From contig DASZVN010000026.1 of assembly GCA_035547055.1 (NCBI GenBank), forward strand, positions 1-41,532: 41,532 bases of DNA, given 5' to 3'. The notes below the pieces were generated by a model. The model saw nothing but the letters and a program-made list of their open reading frames with translations. It did not search any database and was not told the DNA's origin. Position 1 is the first letter of the stretch. Each line of letters starts with the position of its first letter. Origin of the DNA: DASZVN01 sp035547055. Lineage in GTDB: Bacteria; Pseudomonadota; Alphaproteobacteria; Rhizobiales; Methylopilaceae. A program made the translations under genes and the position numbers. Of the stretch, positions 34,625 to 41,532 are shown one piece after another.

Positions 34625-35137
34625 TCAGGCAGCGCCGACGCGCACCAGCACCCGATACGTCCTGCCGTCGGCCTCGAACGCGCCGCGCCAGCCATGGCCG
34701 CGCTTGGCGAGCTCCGGGAACAGGAAGATCGGCTCGCGGCAGAGCAGCGCCGACAGCACCTCCCCGGGCGCCATCGCCTCGGTCGCCTCGAGGATGCGGA
34801 CCATCGGCTCGGGCGGGTCGAGATCGCGGTTGTCGAGCGCGCGCACCGGCGCCGGCCAGTCCTCCGCCCGGTCCGGCGCCGGCGTCGCGGCCGCCGGCGC
34901 GTCCTTCGCCTCCGCCGGGGTGAACAGCACCTCCCAGTCGCCGCCGTCGAGCTCGCGGGCGACATGGGCGAACCCCTTGCCGTCGAGCACATGGAACAGC
35001 GGGATCGGCTTGAAGGTCGCGAGCAGGCGCAGCCCCTGCCCGGCCGCGAGCCCGTTCACCGCCGCCATGATCTCGGCGAACGGCTCGCCTCCGGCGCGCA
35101 GCGTCGGGCGCACATCGAGTTCCAGAAATGGCGTCAT
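34625..35137 (-). CDS. Tandem DUF2249 protein
   Basis: A 170-residue protein with two DUF2249 units: residues about 4-75 (LELDVRPTLRAGGEPFAEIM, then PIPLFHVLDGKGF) and about 95-170 (LDNRDLDPPEPMVRILEATE, then REPIFLFPELAKRG). A Pro/Ala linker joins them. The family is TusA/SirA-like in fold and is often found beside nitric oxide and nitrite genes and hemerythrins; its reaction is unknown. The ATG overlaps the upstream membrane-protein stop (ATGA), with TGGAGG as ribosome-binding site. Confidence 0.82.
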   Translation of the reverse strand: MTPFLELDVRPTLRAGGEPFAEIMAAVNGLAAGQGLRLLATFKPIPLFHVLDGKGFAHVARELDGGDWEVLFTPAEAKDAPAAATPAPDRAEDWPAPVRALDNRDLDPPEPMVRILEATEAMAPGEVLSALLCREPIFLFPELAKRGHGWRGAFEADGRTYRVLVRVGAA

Positions 35138-36507
35138 GACGGCCTCCAGGCCCGTTGCACCGATGAGAACAGGAGCCGCGGGCGCCGCACGCCCTGCGGC
35201 AGCCGGCGCGCGGCCTCGACCTCGTCGAGCCGCCGCGTCCGCACGAGCTGGGCGACGATGGCGGCGGTCGCGACCAGCATCAGCCCGGCGCCGGCCCGGA
35301 ACGCGACCGGCTGGCCGGCCAGAAGGCAGGCGCTCGCGAACCAGACCGCGGCAAAATAGAGCCGGAACCACGGCACCGCGCGCGCTTCGGCAACGAGGTC
35401 CTGCACCCGCGGGGTCGGCGCCTTGCCGAGCACCGGCCCATAGGATTCGAGCCACGTCAGGAAGGCGACGATCTTGTAGAGCTTGGCGAGCGCGAGCCCG
35501 GACAGCCAGCCGAAGGCGGCGAGGAAGACGACGGCAGCGGCATGGCGCTGGAGCGCGCCGACGGCGAGCAGCCCCACCGCGAGCGCCGCCGCTGCTGCGA
35601 GGCTCGCCAGCGCGAAGGCCGCCATGTGGCTGTTCAGCTCGATCTTCGGCCGCTTGCGCTCCTCGTAGAGGCGCACCGCGTCGCGGCCGTAGAGCACGAG
35701 GCCGGCGAAGCCCAGGAGCCAGGCCGCGCCCAGCGCGGCGCGAAGCCCGAGATCGGTGCCGATCGCGATCGCCAGGGTTCCGCCGAGGATCGCGACGGCC
35801 AGCGCTGCGGCGGCGAGGCGTAGGGCGCCCCGGGTCGTCGCCCGGTCGAGCTCGGGCGCCAGCATGAACATCGCGAGCAGGCGGTAGCTGACCCCGATGG
35901 CCGTCAGGGTCAGCCACCCGCCGAGGCCGGCGACCACATGAAGCGGAAGGCCGCCGCCGGCGAAGGCGAGAAACGGGGCGAAGCTGGTCGCCCCGCCGAA
36001 GACGAGGGCGAAGACGATGCCGAACGCGACCGTCGCCGCGAGCGAGGCGAGGCCGACCGCGACGAAGCGGGCCGGCAGCGGCAACGGCCGTGCGCGCCAC
36101 AGCGTCAACCCGAGATTCCAGATGACGAGCGAGAAGCCCGCCCCGAGCAGGCACGCCGCGGCGGGGAAGAAGGGCAGGTCGGCGTCGATGCCGCCGCCGA
36201 GGCGCACGAAGGCGCAGAGCAGCGCCGCGATCCCGCCGAGCAGGAGCCCGAGCGCCGGAAGCGGCAGCCGGTCGCTGTAGAGCGGCCGTGCCACCAGCAC
36301 CGGCACGAACTGGAACAGCGCGCCGCACATGAGGAGGCTCAGCCACCCGAGCGCGACGACATGAACCAGGACCAGCGTCGCGGGTGCGGCCACCGGCGCC
36401 GCCGGAAAGCCGTAGCCGGCCGCCATCAGCGCCTCGGCCGCGAACAGGAACACCAGCGCCGCGGCGAAGTAGGACATCGTCCAGCGCGAGAGCGTGGCGC
36501 CGAGCAC
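35134..36507 (-). CDS. NnrS/oxidase-subunit-I-like 12-helix membrane protein
   Basis: A 457-residue, very hydrophobic protein with about twelve helices. Histidine-bearing helices LVLVHVVALGWLSLLMCGAL and LHVVAGLGGWLTLTAIGVSY, the latter followed by RLLAMFMLAPE, resemble the NnrS and heme-copper-oxidase-like proteins that accompany NO reductase and denitrification genes. The canonical CuB histidine pair of true oxidases is not seen, so it is more likely a heme or metal membrane protein than an oxidase. The start is a GTG at 36507 with GGAGG five bases upstream. It is the second gene of the DUF2249 operon. Confidence 0.75.
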   Translation of the reverse strand: MLGATLSRWTMSYFAAALVFLFAAEALMAAGYGFPAAPVAAPATLVLVHVVALGWLSLLMCGALFQFVPVLVARPLYSDRLPLPALGLLLGGIAALLCAFVRLGGGIDADLPFFPAAACLLGAGFSLVIWNLGLTLWRARPLPLPARFVAVGLASLAATVAFGIVFALVFGGATSFAPFLAFAGGGLPLHVVAGLGGWLTLTAIGVSYRLLAMFMLAPELDRATTRGALRLAAAALAVAILGGTLAIAIGTDLGLRAALGAAWLLGFAGLVLYGRDAVRLYEERKRPKIELNSHMAAFALASLAAAAALAVGLLAVGALQRHAAAVVFLAAFGWLSGLALAKLYKIVAFLTWLESYGPVLGKAPTPRVQDLVAEARAVPWFRLYFAAVWFASACLLAGQPVAFRAGAGLMLVATAAIVAQLVRTRRLDEVEAARRLPQGVRRPRLLFSSVQRAWRPS

Positions 36508-36566
36508 GTAAACCTCCTCGGACGAAGCGCGCCGGCGCGCCGCCGGCGCGGGTTGACCGCCCCCTT

Positions 36567-36818
36567 TCAGGCCGCCGCCGCGAAGCGGCCGATCTCGACC
36601 CGCCAGACCTCCGGCCCCTGCTCGAGATAGGTCCACGAGAACTGCCGCGGATGCTCGGCCTCGAGCTGGTAATAGAGCGGCTTGGGATCATGGTCGTTGA
36701 CGAAGACGAAGGAGCCGCCGGGCACGAGTTCGTCGACGAGCTGGAAGATGAGCTGATGGCGCTGCATCGGCACGAGGCTGCGCAGGTCGACCTGCTGGCG
36801 GGCGGCGACTTCCGACAT
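36567..36818 (-). CDS. Single-domain DUF2249 protein, first gene of the NO-related operon
   Basis: An 83-residue DUF2249 protein. VDLRSLVPMQRHQLIFQLVD, GGSFVFVNDHDPKPLYYQLE and PRQFSWTYLEQGPEVWRVEI form the domain, close to DUF2249 proteins found with hemerythrins and NO reductases. The ATG at 36818 has AAGGAG seven bases upstream. An NsrR-like palindrome lies 113 bp upstream and is shared with the divergent nsrR gene. The next gene starts 60 bp downstream. Confidence 0.85.
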   Translation of the reverse strand: MSEVAARQQVDLRSLVPMQRHQLIFQLVDELVPGGSFVFVNDHDPKPLYYQLEAEHPRQFSWTYLEQGPEVWRVEIGRFAAAA

Positions 36819-36930
36819 TCGACGGCTCCTTCGATCGTAGGCTCGCGGCACGGGCGGCAATCGGCGCCCCCGCGCCGGCCCGCCGCGCCGTCAGCCGAGG
36901 CGCGGGCGAACGGCTGCATTCTGGATGTAA

Positions 36931-36953
36931 AAGAGTCATTGTCAATGTATGTT
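36931..36953. promoter_or_regulatory. NsrR-like box 1, between nsrR and the DUF2249 operon
   Basis: A 23-bp palindrome: left arm AAGAGTCATTG, one central base, right arm CAATGTATGTT, with the perfect core CATTGTCAATG. Its complement shares the stretch AAACATACATTGACAATGA with box 2. It stands 113-115 bp from both divergent start codons, where it could repress both. Confidence 0.72.
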
Positions 36954-37067
36954 TTGACGCAGCGCCGGCCGCCGCAGCCCCCGCCAGTCCGTCATGCTTG
37001 AAAATGATGACGCGCGCGTGCATCTTCAGACGCTTAGCCGCGGCGCGAGCAATCCGGACTTTTTTTC

Positions 37068-37499
37068 ATGCGACTGACGAATTTCACCGACTACGCGCTG
37101 CGCCTTTTGACCTACGCAGCGGCGCAGGACCAAAGCCGCCTCGTCACGATCGAAGAGACCGCGGCGTTCTACGGCATCTCCCGCGCGCACCTGATGAAGG
37201 TCGCGAACCAGCTCACGCGCTCGGGTTTCCTGAAAGCGGTGCGCGGCCGCTCGGGCGGCCTGGCGCTGGGCCTCCGGCCGAACAAGATCCGGCTCGGCGA
37301 CGTCCTCCGCGCGACCGAGCCCGATTTCGCGCTCGTCGAGTGCTTCTCCACCGACAACCGCTGCCGCATCACGCCGCGCTGCCGCGCCCGCGGCGCCCTA
37401 CAGGAGGCGCTGTCCGCCTTCCTGTCGACGCTCGACCGCTACACCCTGGCCGACGTCATGCTGAGCCCTGCCGATTTCGGGCTCCGCCCCGCCGCCTGA
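37068..37499 (+). CDS. nsrR: NsrR, nitric oxide-sensing Rrf2-family repressor
   Basis: A 143-residue regulator. The winged helix (MRLTNFTDYALRLLTYAA; VANQLTRSGFLKAVRGRSGG) is followed by three cysteines, Cys92, Cys99 and Cys105, that hold an Fe-S cluster. The segment CRITPRCRARGALQEALSAF followed by YTLADV closely resembles the E. coli NsrR signature, which separates it from IscR and RirA. NO destroys or nitrosylates the cluster and releases DNA. Boxes matching the NsrR consensus lie on both sides of the gene and upstream of the Nfu-DUF59 gene. It is divergent from the DUF2249 operon and upstream of ctaD. The spacing C-x6-C-x5-C is one residue longer in the first interval than in some homologues. 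Confidence 0.93.
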   Translation: MRLTNFTDYALRLLTYAAAQDQSRLVTIEETAAFYGISRAHLMKVANQLTRSGFLKAVRGRSGGLALGLRPNKIRLGDVLRATEPDFALVECFSTDNRCRITPRCRARGALQEALSAFLSTLDRYTLADVMLSPADFGLRPAA

Positions 37500-37554
37500 G
37501 CCGTCCGGGCGCCAGACGACGCTCCGCCCCTGCGGCGACGTGCCGTGCGGCATA

Positions 37555-37577
37555 AACATACATTGACAATGATCCTT
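37555..37577 (+). promoter_or_regulatory. NsrR-like box 2, upstream of ctaD
   Basis: A 23-bp palindrome: left arm AACATACATTG, one central base, right arm CAATGATCCTT, with the perfect core CATTGACAATG. It ends 66 bp before the ctaD start codon, and lies 56 bp after the nsrR stop. Confidence 0.72.
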
Positions 37578-37642
37578 TGCGGCCAAGACTGGCACGCGTG
37601 CGGTGCCGGTCCGTCCGGGACCGCCGGCATGGAGGCGAGGTC

Positions 37643-39268
37643 ATGGTCGGTGCGACGAGTGCTCTTCAACAGGCGCAGGCGCTGCCTCAGGGAGGGGCGC
37701 ACGCCCGACCGCACGGCTGGCGCCGCTTCGTCTACTCGACCAATCATAAAGACATCGGCACCATGTATTTCACCTTCGCGATCTGCGCGGGGATACTCGG
37801 TGCCATCCTCTCCCTTCTGATCCGCGCCGAGCTGCAGGAGCCGGGCCTCCAGATCTTCACCGACCCGCAGACCTACAACACGGTCGTCACCGGCCACGGC
37901 CTCATCATGATCTTCTTCGTGCTGATGCCGGCCACCATGGGCGGCTTCGGCAACTGGTTCGTGCCGCTGATGATCGGGGCGCCCGACATGGCGTTCCCGC
38001 GCATGAACAACATCTCGTTCTGGCTGCTGCCGGTCGCCCTGGTGCTCCTCGTCATCTCGGTCTTCATGCCGGGGCCGGCAGGCGACACCGGCGCCGGCAC
38101 CGGCTGGACGCTCTATCCGCCGCTCTCGACCTCGGGCCACCCCGGCCCGGCGGTGGACTTCGTCATCCTCGCGATCCACATCGCCGGCGCCTCCTCGATC
38201 CTCGGCTCGATCAACTTCATCACCACCATCCTCAACATGCGCGCGCCGGGCATGACCTTGCACCGGATGCCGCTGTTCGCCTGGTCGGTGCTCGTTACCG
38301 CCTTCATGCTGCTGCTGTCGCTGCCGGTGCTGGCGGGCGCGATCACCATGCTCCTGACCGACCGCAATTTCGGCACGACCTTCTTCAACGCCACCGGCGG
38401 CGGTGACCCGCTGCTGTTCCAGCACCTGTTCTGGTTCTTCGGCCATCCCGAAGTCTACATCATGATCCTGCCGGGCTTCGGCATCATCAGCCACGTCATT
38501 TCGACGTTCTCGAAGAAGCCGGTGTTCGGCTATCTCGGCATGGCCTACGCCATGGTCGCGATCGGGGTGATCGGGTTCGTCGTGTGGGCCCACCACATGT
38601 TCGTCGCCGGCATCTCGGTGAACACCCAGGCCTATTTCGTGTTCGCCACGATGGTCATCGCGGTGCCGACCGGCGTGAAGGTGTTCTCCTGGATCGCCAC
38701 GATGTGGGGCGGCTCGATCGAGTTCAAGACGCCGATGCTGTGGGCAGTCGGCTTCGTCTTCCTGTTCACGATCGGCGGCGTCACCGGCGTCGTCCTCGCC
38801 AATGCGGGCGTCGACCGCTATCTGACCGACACCTATTACGTGGTGGCGCATTTCCACTACGTGCTGTCGCTCGGCACGGTGTTCGCGATCTTCGCCGGCT
38901 GGTACTACTGGTTCCCCAAGATCACCGGCTACATGTATTCCGAGACGCTGAGCAAGCTGCACTTCTGGGTGACGTTCATCGGCGTCAACATCGCGTTCTT
39001 CCCGATGCATTTCCTCGGCCTCGCCGGCATGCCGCGCCGCTATGCCGACTACCCCGACGCCTATGCGGGCTGGAACTTCGTCTCCTCGATCGGCGCCTAC
39101 ATCTCGGGGTTCGCGGTGCTGATCTTCCTGTGGTGCATCGTCGACGCCTTCGCGAAGAAGCGCGTTGCGGGCAACAATCCGTGGGGGGCGGGCGCGACGA
39201 CGCTGGAATGGACGCTGCCGTCGCCGCCGCCGTTCCACCAGTTCGAGAGGCTGCCGCGGATCAAATGA
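37643..39268 (+). CDS. ctaD: Cytochrome c oxidase subunit I (aa3-type), orphan copy
   Basis: A 541-residue, twelve-helix heme-copper oxidase core subunit. All ligands are present: heme a His85 and His405, CuB His268, His317 and His318, heme a3 His403, the cross-linked His268/Tyr272 pair in GHPEVY, Glu270, the D-channel Asp115 and the K-channel Lys346. By sequence it should reduce oxygen. Unusually, no subunit II, III or assembly factor gene lies next to it; the neighbours are nsrR and a MetE-like gene. An NsrR-like box lies 66 bp before the ATG. The start at 37643 has GGCGAGG upstream. It may replace the housekeeping subunit I under nitric oxide or nitrite stress; this is inference. Confidence 0.94.
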   Translation: MVGATSALQQAQALPQGGAHARPHGWRRFVYSTNHKDIGTMYFTFAICAGILGAILSLLIRAELQEPGLQIFTDPQTYNTVVTGHGLIMIFFVLMPATMGGFGNWFVPLMIGAPDMAFPRMNNISFWLLPVALVLLVISVFMPGPAGDTGAGTGWTLYPPLSTSGHPGPAVDFVILAIHIAGASSILGSINFITTILNMRAPGMTLHRMPLFAWSVLVTAFMLLLSLPVLAGAITMLLTDRNFGTTFFNATGGGDPLLFQHLFWFFGHPEVYIMILPGFGIISHVISTFSKKPVFGYLGMAYAMVAIGVIGFVVWAHHMFVAGISVNTQAYFVFATMVIAVPTGVKVFSWIATMWGGSIEFKTPMLWAVGFVFLFTIGGVTGVVLANAGVDRYLTDTYYVVAHFHYVLSLGTVFAIFAGWYYWFPKITGYMYSETLSKLHFWVTFIGVNIAFFPMHFLGLAGMPRRYADYPDAYAGWNFVSSIGAYISGFAVLIFLWCIVDAFAKKRVAGNNPWGAGATTLEWTLPSPPPFHQFERLPRIK

Positions 39269-39402
39269 CGGCCGCGGCGCGCGGCCCGGCGCCGCGTGCC
39301 CGCCGTCGAGGGGGCAGCGCGCCGGGCAGCCGCCGCCGCTGCCCATTTTTCCCCATCGGGATGCCGGAGGAGCTGACGGCCCTCCTGCTCCGGGCGATTC
39401 CC

Positions 39403-39433
39403 TCGTAGGGTGGGCGCGCGCAGCGTGCCCACG
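39403..39433. repeat. Dispersed GTAGGGTGGGC...TGCCCACG repeat, copy 2
   Basis: TCGTAGGGTGGGC, then GCGCGCAGCG, then TGCCCACGTC. The outer blocks are the same as in copy 1 at 7823. It lies just upstream of the second MetE-like gene. Confidence 0.65.
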
Positions 39434-39468
39434 TCCCGTGGGCCACGAGCCTCTTGGGGAGGGATCAC

Positions 39469-40713
39469 ATGGCTGACCACATTCCGACGACCCATGTCGG
39501 GAGCCTGCCGCGGCCGGAAAAGCTGATCGCGTTCAACCACAAGCGGGCCCTCGGCGGGGCCGTCGACGAGGCCGAGTTCAACCAGGTGCTGAAGGAGGCC
39601 GTCGCCGAGGTGGTGCGGCGGCAGAAGGAGGTCGGGATCGACCTCGTCAACGACGGCGAGCTCGGCCACGTCATGGGCTGGGCCTACGATTACGGCGCCT
39701 GGTGGGCCTATGTGGTGCGGCGGCTGGCGGGGCTGACGATCGCGAGCCACGGCCTCCGCGAGACGACGCTGTCGACGCACATCAACGCCCCGATGGCACC
39801 GAACGACTTCGTCGTCGGCAACTGGGGCGACCGCCGCGACCGCGTGCGCTTCCGCGAGGCCTATATGGACCCGCAGTCGGGCTGCAACGTCTCGGTCAGC
39901 TTCATGAGCGAGCGCAGCCCGCTCGTGACCGGCCCGATCCGCTACGCCGGCCACGACGAGATCAAGCGCGACATCGACAACCTCAAGGCCGGCCTCGAGG
40001 CCGCCGGGCTCCCGCTCGAAGGCGCCTGGATCGCCGCCGTCGCCCCGGCGAGCTGCGCGCGGGTGCCGAACGACTATTACAGAAGCGAGGAGGAGCTGCT
40101 CTATGCCTGCGCCGATGCCATGCGCGAGGAATACAAGGCGATCATCGACGCCGGGCTGATCGTGCAGCTCGACGATCCCGCCATCGCCGAGAACTGGGAC
40201 CAGCAGAAGATGGAGCCCTCGGTCGAGGGCTATCGCCGCTACACGACGATGCAGATCGAGGCGCTGAACCACGCGATCAAGGGCCTGCCGGCGGACAGGA
40301 TCCGCTTCCATCTGTGCTGGGGAAGCTGGCACGGGCCGCACTCGACCGACCTGCCGATGAAGCACCTGATCGACTTGATGCTCAAGATCGACTGCAACTG
40401 CTACTCGTTCGAAGCGGCGAATGTCCGCCACGAGCACGAGTGGAAGCTGTGGAAGGACGTGAAGCTGCCCGAGGGCAAGAAGATCCTGCCCGGCGTCGTC
40501 AGCCACTCGACCAACCTGATCGAGGATCCCGAGCTGGTGGCCGACCGCATCTGCCGCTTCGCCGAGTGCGTCGGCCGCGACAACGTCATCGCCTCGACCG
40601 ACTGTGGCCTCGGCGGCCGCGTCCACCCCCAGATCGCCTGGGCCAAGCTCAAGGCACTGTCGGATGGCGCAGCGCTGGCGACCCGGCGCCTGTGGCAGCG
40701 CGCAGCGGCCTGA
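39469..40713 (+). CDS. MetE C-terminal-domain-like zinc methyltransferase (copy 2)
   Basis: A 414-residue paralogue of the gene at 6398-7642, equal in length and very similar throughout. Zinc ligands are conserved: H-x-C in FHLCWGSWHGPH, the Glu in SFEAAN and the last Cys in STDCGLGGR. The copies differ mostly in residues about 15-35 and 85-150, which may set the substrate. Long stretches of DNA in the last third are identical between copies, suggesting recent duplication or gene conversion. The ATG at 39469 has GGGAGGG upstream. Classical methionine synthesis is uncertain because the N-terminal folate half of MetE is missing. Confidence 0.88.
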   Translation: MADHIPTTHVGSLPRPEKLIAFNHKRALGGAVDEAEFNQVLKEAVAEVVRRQKEVGIDLVNDGELGHVMGWAYDYGAWWAYVVRRLAGLTIASHGLRETTLSTHINAPMAPNDFVVGNWGDRRDRVRFREAYMDPQSGCNVSVSFMSERSPLVTGPIRYAGHDEIKRDIDNLKAGLEAAGLPLEGAWIAAVAPASCARVPNDYYRSEEELLYACADAMREEYKAIIDAGLIVQLDDPAIAENWDQQKMEPSVEGYRRYTTMQIEALNHAIKGLPADRIRFHLCWGSWHGPHSTDLPMKHLIDLMLKIDCNCYSFEAANVRHEHEWKLWKDVKLPEGKKILPGVVSHSTNLIEDPELVADRICRFAECVGRDNVIASTDCGLGGRVHPQIAWAKLKALSDGAALATRRLWQRAAA

Positions 40714-40721
40714 GTACGGGC

Positions 40722-41243
40722 TCACTCATCGGCGCGGCGGTTCGCCTCGTAGAGGAACCAGACGCGCCGTTCGGCCTCGTCGATCCAGTTCTCAAGGAGG
40801 CTGGCGGTGGCCACGTCGCCGGCCTCGTCGCAGGTCACGTGGGTCTCGCGCAGCCACACCACGAGCTGCTCGTTGTCGTCGCGTAGCTCCGCCAGCATGT
40901 CGGCGGCGGTGACGAAGTCGGCATCGTTGTCGAGCACGCGCTGCAGCCGGGCGATATGGCCGATCGAGCGGATCGTCGGCCGGCCGAGCTTGCGGCCACG
41001 CTCGGCGATGGCATCGGTCGTCGCAAAAATCTGGGTGCCCTGCTCGTCGAGCATCAGATGGTAGTCGCGGAAATGCCGGCCCGACATGTGCCAGTGAAAG
41101 TTCTTCGTCTTGAGATACAAGGCGAACATGTCGGCCAGAAGCTTTTCCAGCGCCGCGCCGACGTCTGTCGCGCTCTCGGACGAGAGATCGGTGGGAGTGT
41201 CGAGCGGCGCCATCCGCCGTTGCCGAGCTGCCGTGCGATCCAT
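40722..41243 (-). CDS. dps: Dps-family ferritin-like DNA-protection protein
   Basis: A 173-residue four-helix protein that forms a dodecamer, oxidises Fe(II) with peroxide and stores the iron. The ferroxidase signature KTKNFHWHMSGRHFRDYH, followed by LMLDEQ, is intact at about residues 45-70. The N-terminal tail is basic (MDRTAARQRRM), which could bind DNA. The ATG at 41243 has GGAGG upstream. Its stop is 8 bp from the stop of the converging MetE-like gene. Control by peroxide or iron is usual for the family, but no operator is recognisable here. Confidence 0.93.
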   Translation of the reverse strand: MDRTAARQRRMAPLDTPTDLSSESATDVGAALEKLLADMFALYLKTKNFHWHMSGRHFRDYHLMLDEQGTQIFATTDAIAERGRKLGRPTIRSIGHIARLQRVLDNDADFVTAADMLAELRDDNEQLVVWLRETHVTCDEAGDVATASLLENWIDEAERRVWFLYEANRRADE

Positions 41244-41353
41244 GGTGATGCCTCCTGCCGGAAAAGGGCTAGCAGCCTCACTATAGCAAGCCCGCCGGCG
41301 CGGGGGATCCGCCCGAAGCGCTCCGTCGCGGCTCGGCGACTTTCAGCGCAGCT

Positions 41354-41532
41354 TCAGGCGCCGAGCAGGCGGGCGATGCCTTGGCCGAGCAGCGAGGCGG
41401 GGTCCGCGACCAAATCGAGCATGTCGAAATGCTGGCGGCCCGGCATCAGCAGGAAGTCGACCGGGCAGCCGGCCTCGCGCCAGGTCCAGGCGAACAGGCG
41501 GCTCTGTTCGTGGAAGGCGATCGGCTCGCGCT
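41354..41532 (-). CDS. Alpha/beta hydrolase (esterase/kynurenine formamidase-like), C-terminal end only
   Basis: Only the last 59 codons are in the window; the start lies beyond the right edge. The translated end contains FHEQSRLFAWTWREAGCPVD, then PGRQHFDMLDLV and a stop after LLGA. The His in GRQHFD is in the position of the catalytic histidine of alpha/beta hydrolases, and the HFD-LD pattern is common in kynurenine formamidase-like esterases. The substrate cannot be judged from this fragment. Confidence 0.6.
   Translation of the reverse strand, partial: REPIAFHEQSRLFAWTWREAGCPVDFLLMPGRQHFDMLDLVADPASLLGQGIARLLGA

Noticed and set aside
41270..41300. dps promoter with TATAGT at 41280-41285 on the minus strand
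   Set aside because: The -10 is good but no -35-like hexamer is found at 16-18 bp, so I did not list it as a feature.

Overview
The window reads as a chromosomal stretch from a GC-rich alphaproteobacterium of the order Hyphomicrobiales (Rhizobiales). The evidence is the linkage pckA / chvI-chvG-hprK-manX-ptsH, the order rplU-rpmA-GNAT-obgE, very high third-position GC, and dispersed palindromes of types common in Bradyrhizobium- and Xanthobacter-like genomes. No genus can be named from the sequence alone.

Layout. 1-1690: small and large terminase genes (minus strand, large subunit cut by the window edge) that open a prophage or gene-transfer-agent cluster, with a clear promoter and a hairpin in the leader. 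1861-6169: DHA2-type MFS exporter, ClC chloride channel with CBS domains, and a DUF4396 membrane protein. 6249-8309: palindromic repeats, a MetE-like methyltransferase and a cupin. 8479-10562: an IS1595-type insertion element with both ends and target duplication visible, a frameshifted transposase and an unknown passenger gene. 10658-16968: the nitrogen/carbon signalling block HPr - EIIA - HprK - ChvG - ChvI, then a PNPOx-like gene and divergent pckA. 17150-19698: H-NOX nitric oxide sensor plus GAF-GGDEF-EAL enzyme. 19746-24075: fatty acid hydroxylase, type I secretion ABC/HlyD pair, dodecin. 24180-28763: TauE/SafE permease, Bcr/CflA exporter, NhaD/ArsB-like antiporter, acyltransferase 3. 28960-32739: obgE, zinc alcohol dehydrogenase, GNAT, rpmA, rplU. 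32970-33059: tRNA-Ser(CGA). 33118-39268: a nitric-oxide-related block. 39469-41532: second MetE-like gene, Dps, and the end of an alpha/beta hydrolase.

The most interesting part is 33.1-39.3 kb. A recognisable nsrR (Rrf2 family, three cysteines and the CHITPAC-like signature region) is surrounded by three copies of a 23-bp NsrR-like palindrome (33820-33842, 36931-36953, 37555-37577). These sit upstream of (a) an Nfu N-domain/DUF59 fusion likely to act in Fe-S assembly, (b) a divergent operon of DUF2249 - NnrS/oxidase-like membrane protein - tandem DUF2249 - small unknown - CopD-like protein, and (c) a lone ctaD encoding cytochrome oxidase subunit I with all redox and proton-channel ligands intact but no ctaC, ctaE or assembly genes nearby. 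I infer a local NO-stress regulon that deploys an orphan terminal-oxidase core subunit together with Fe-S maintenance. With the H-NOX/c-di-GMP pair at 17 kb, the window holds two separate NO-sensing systems.
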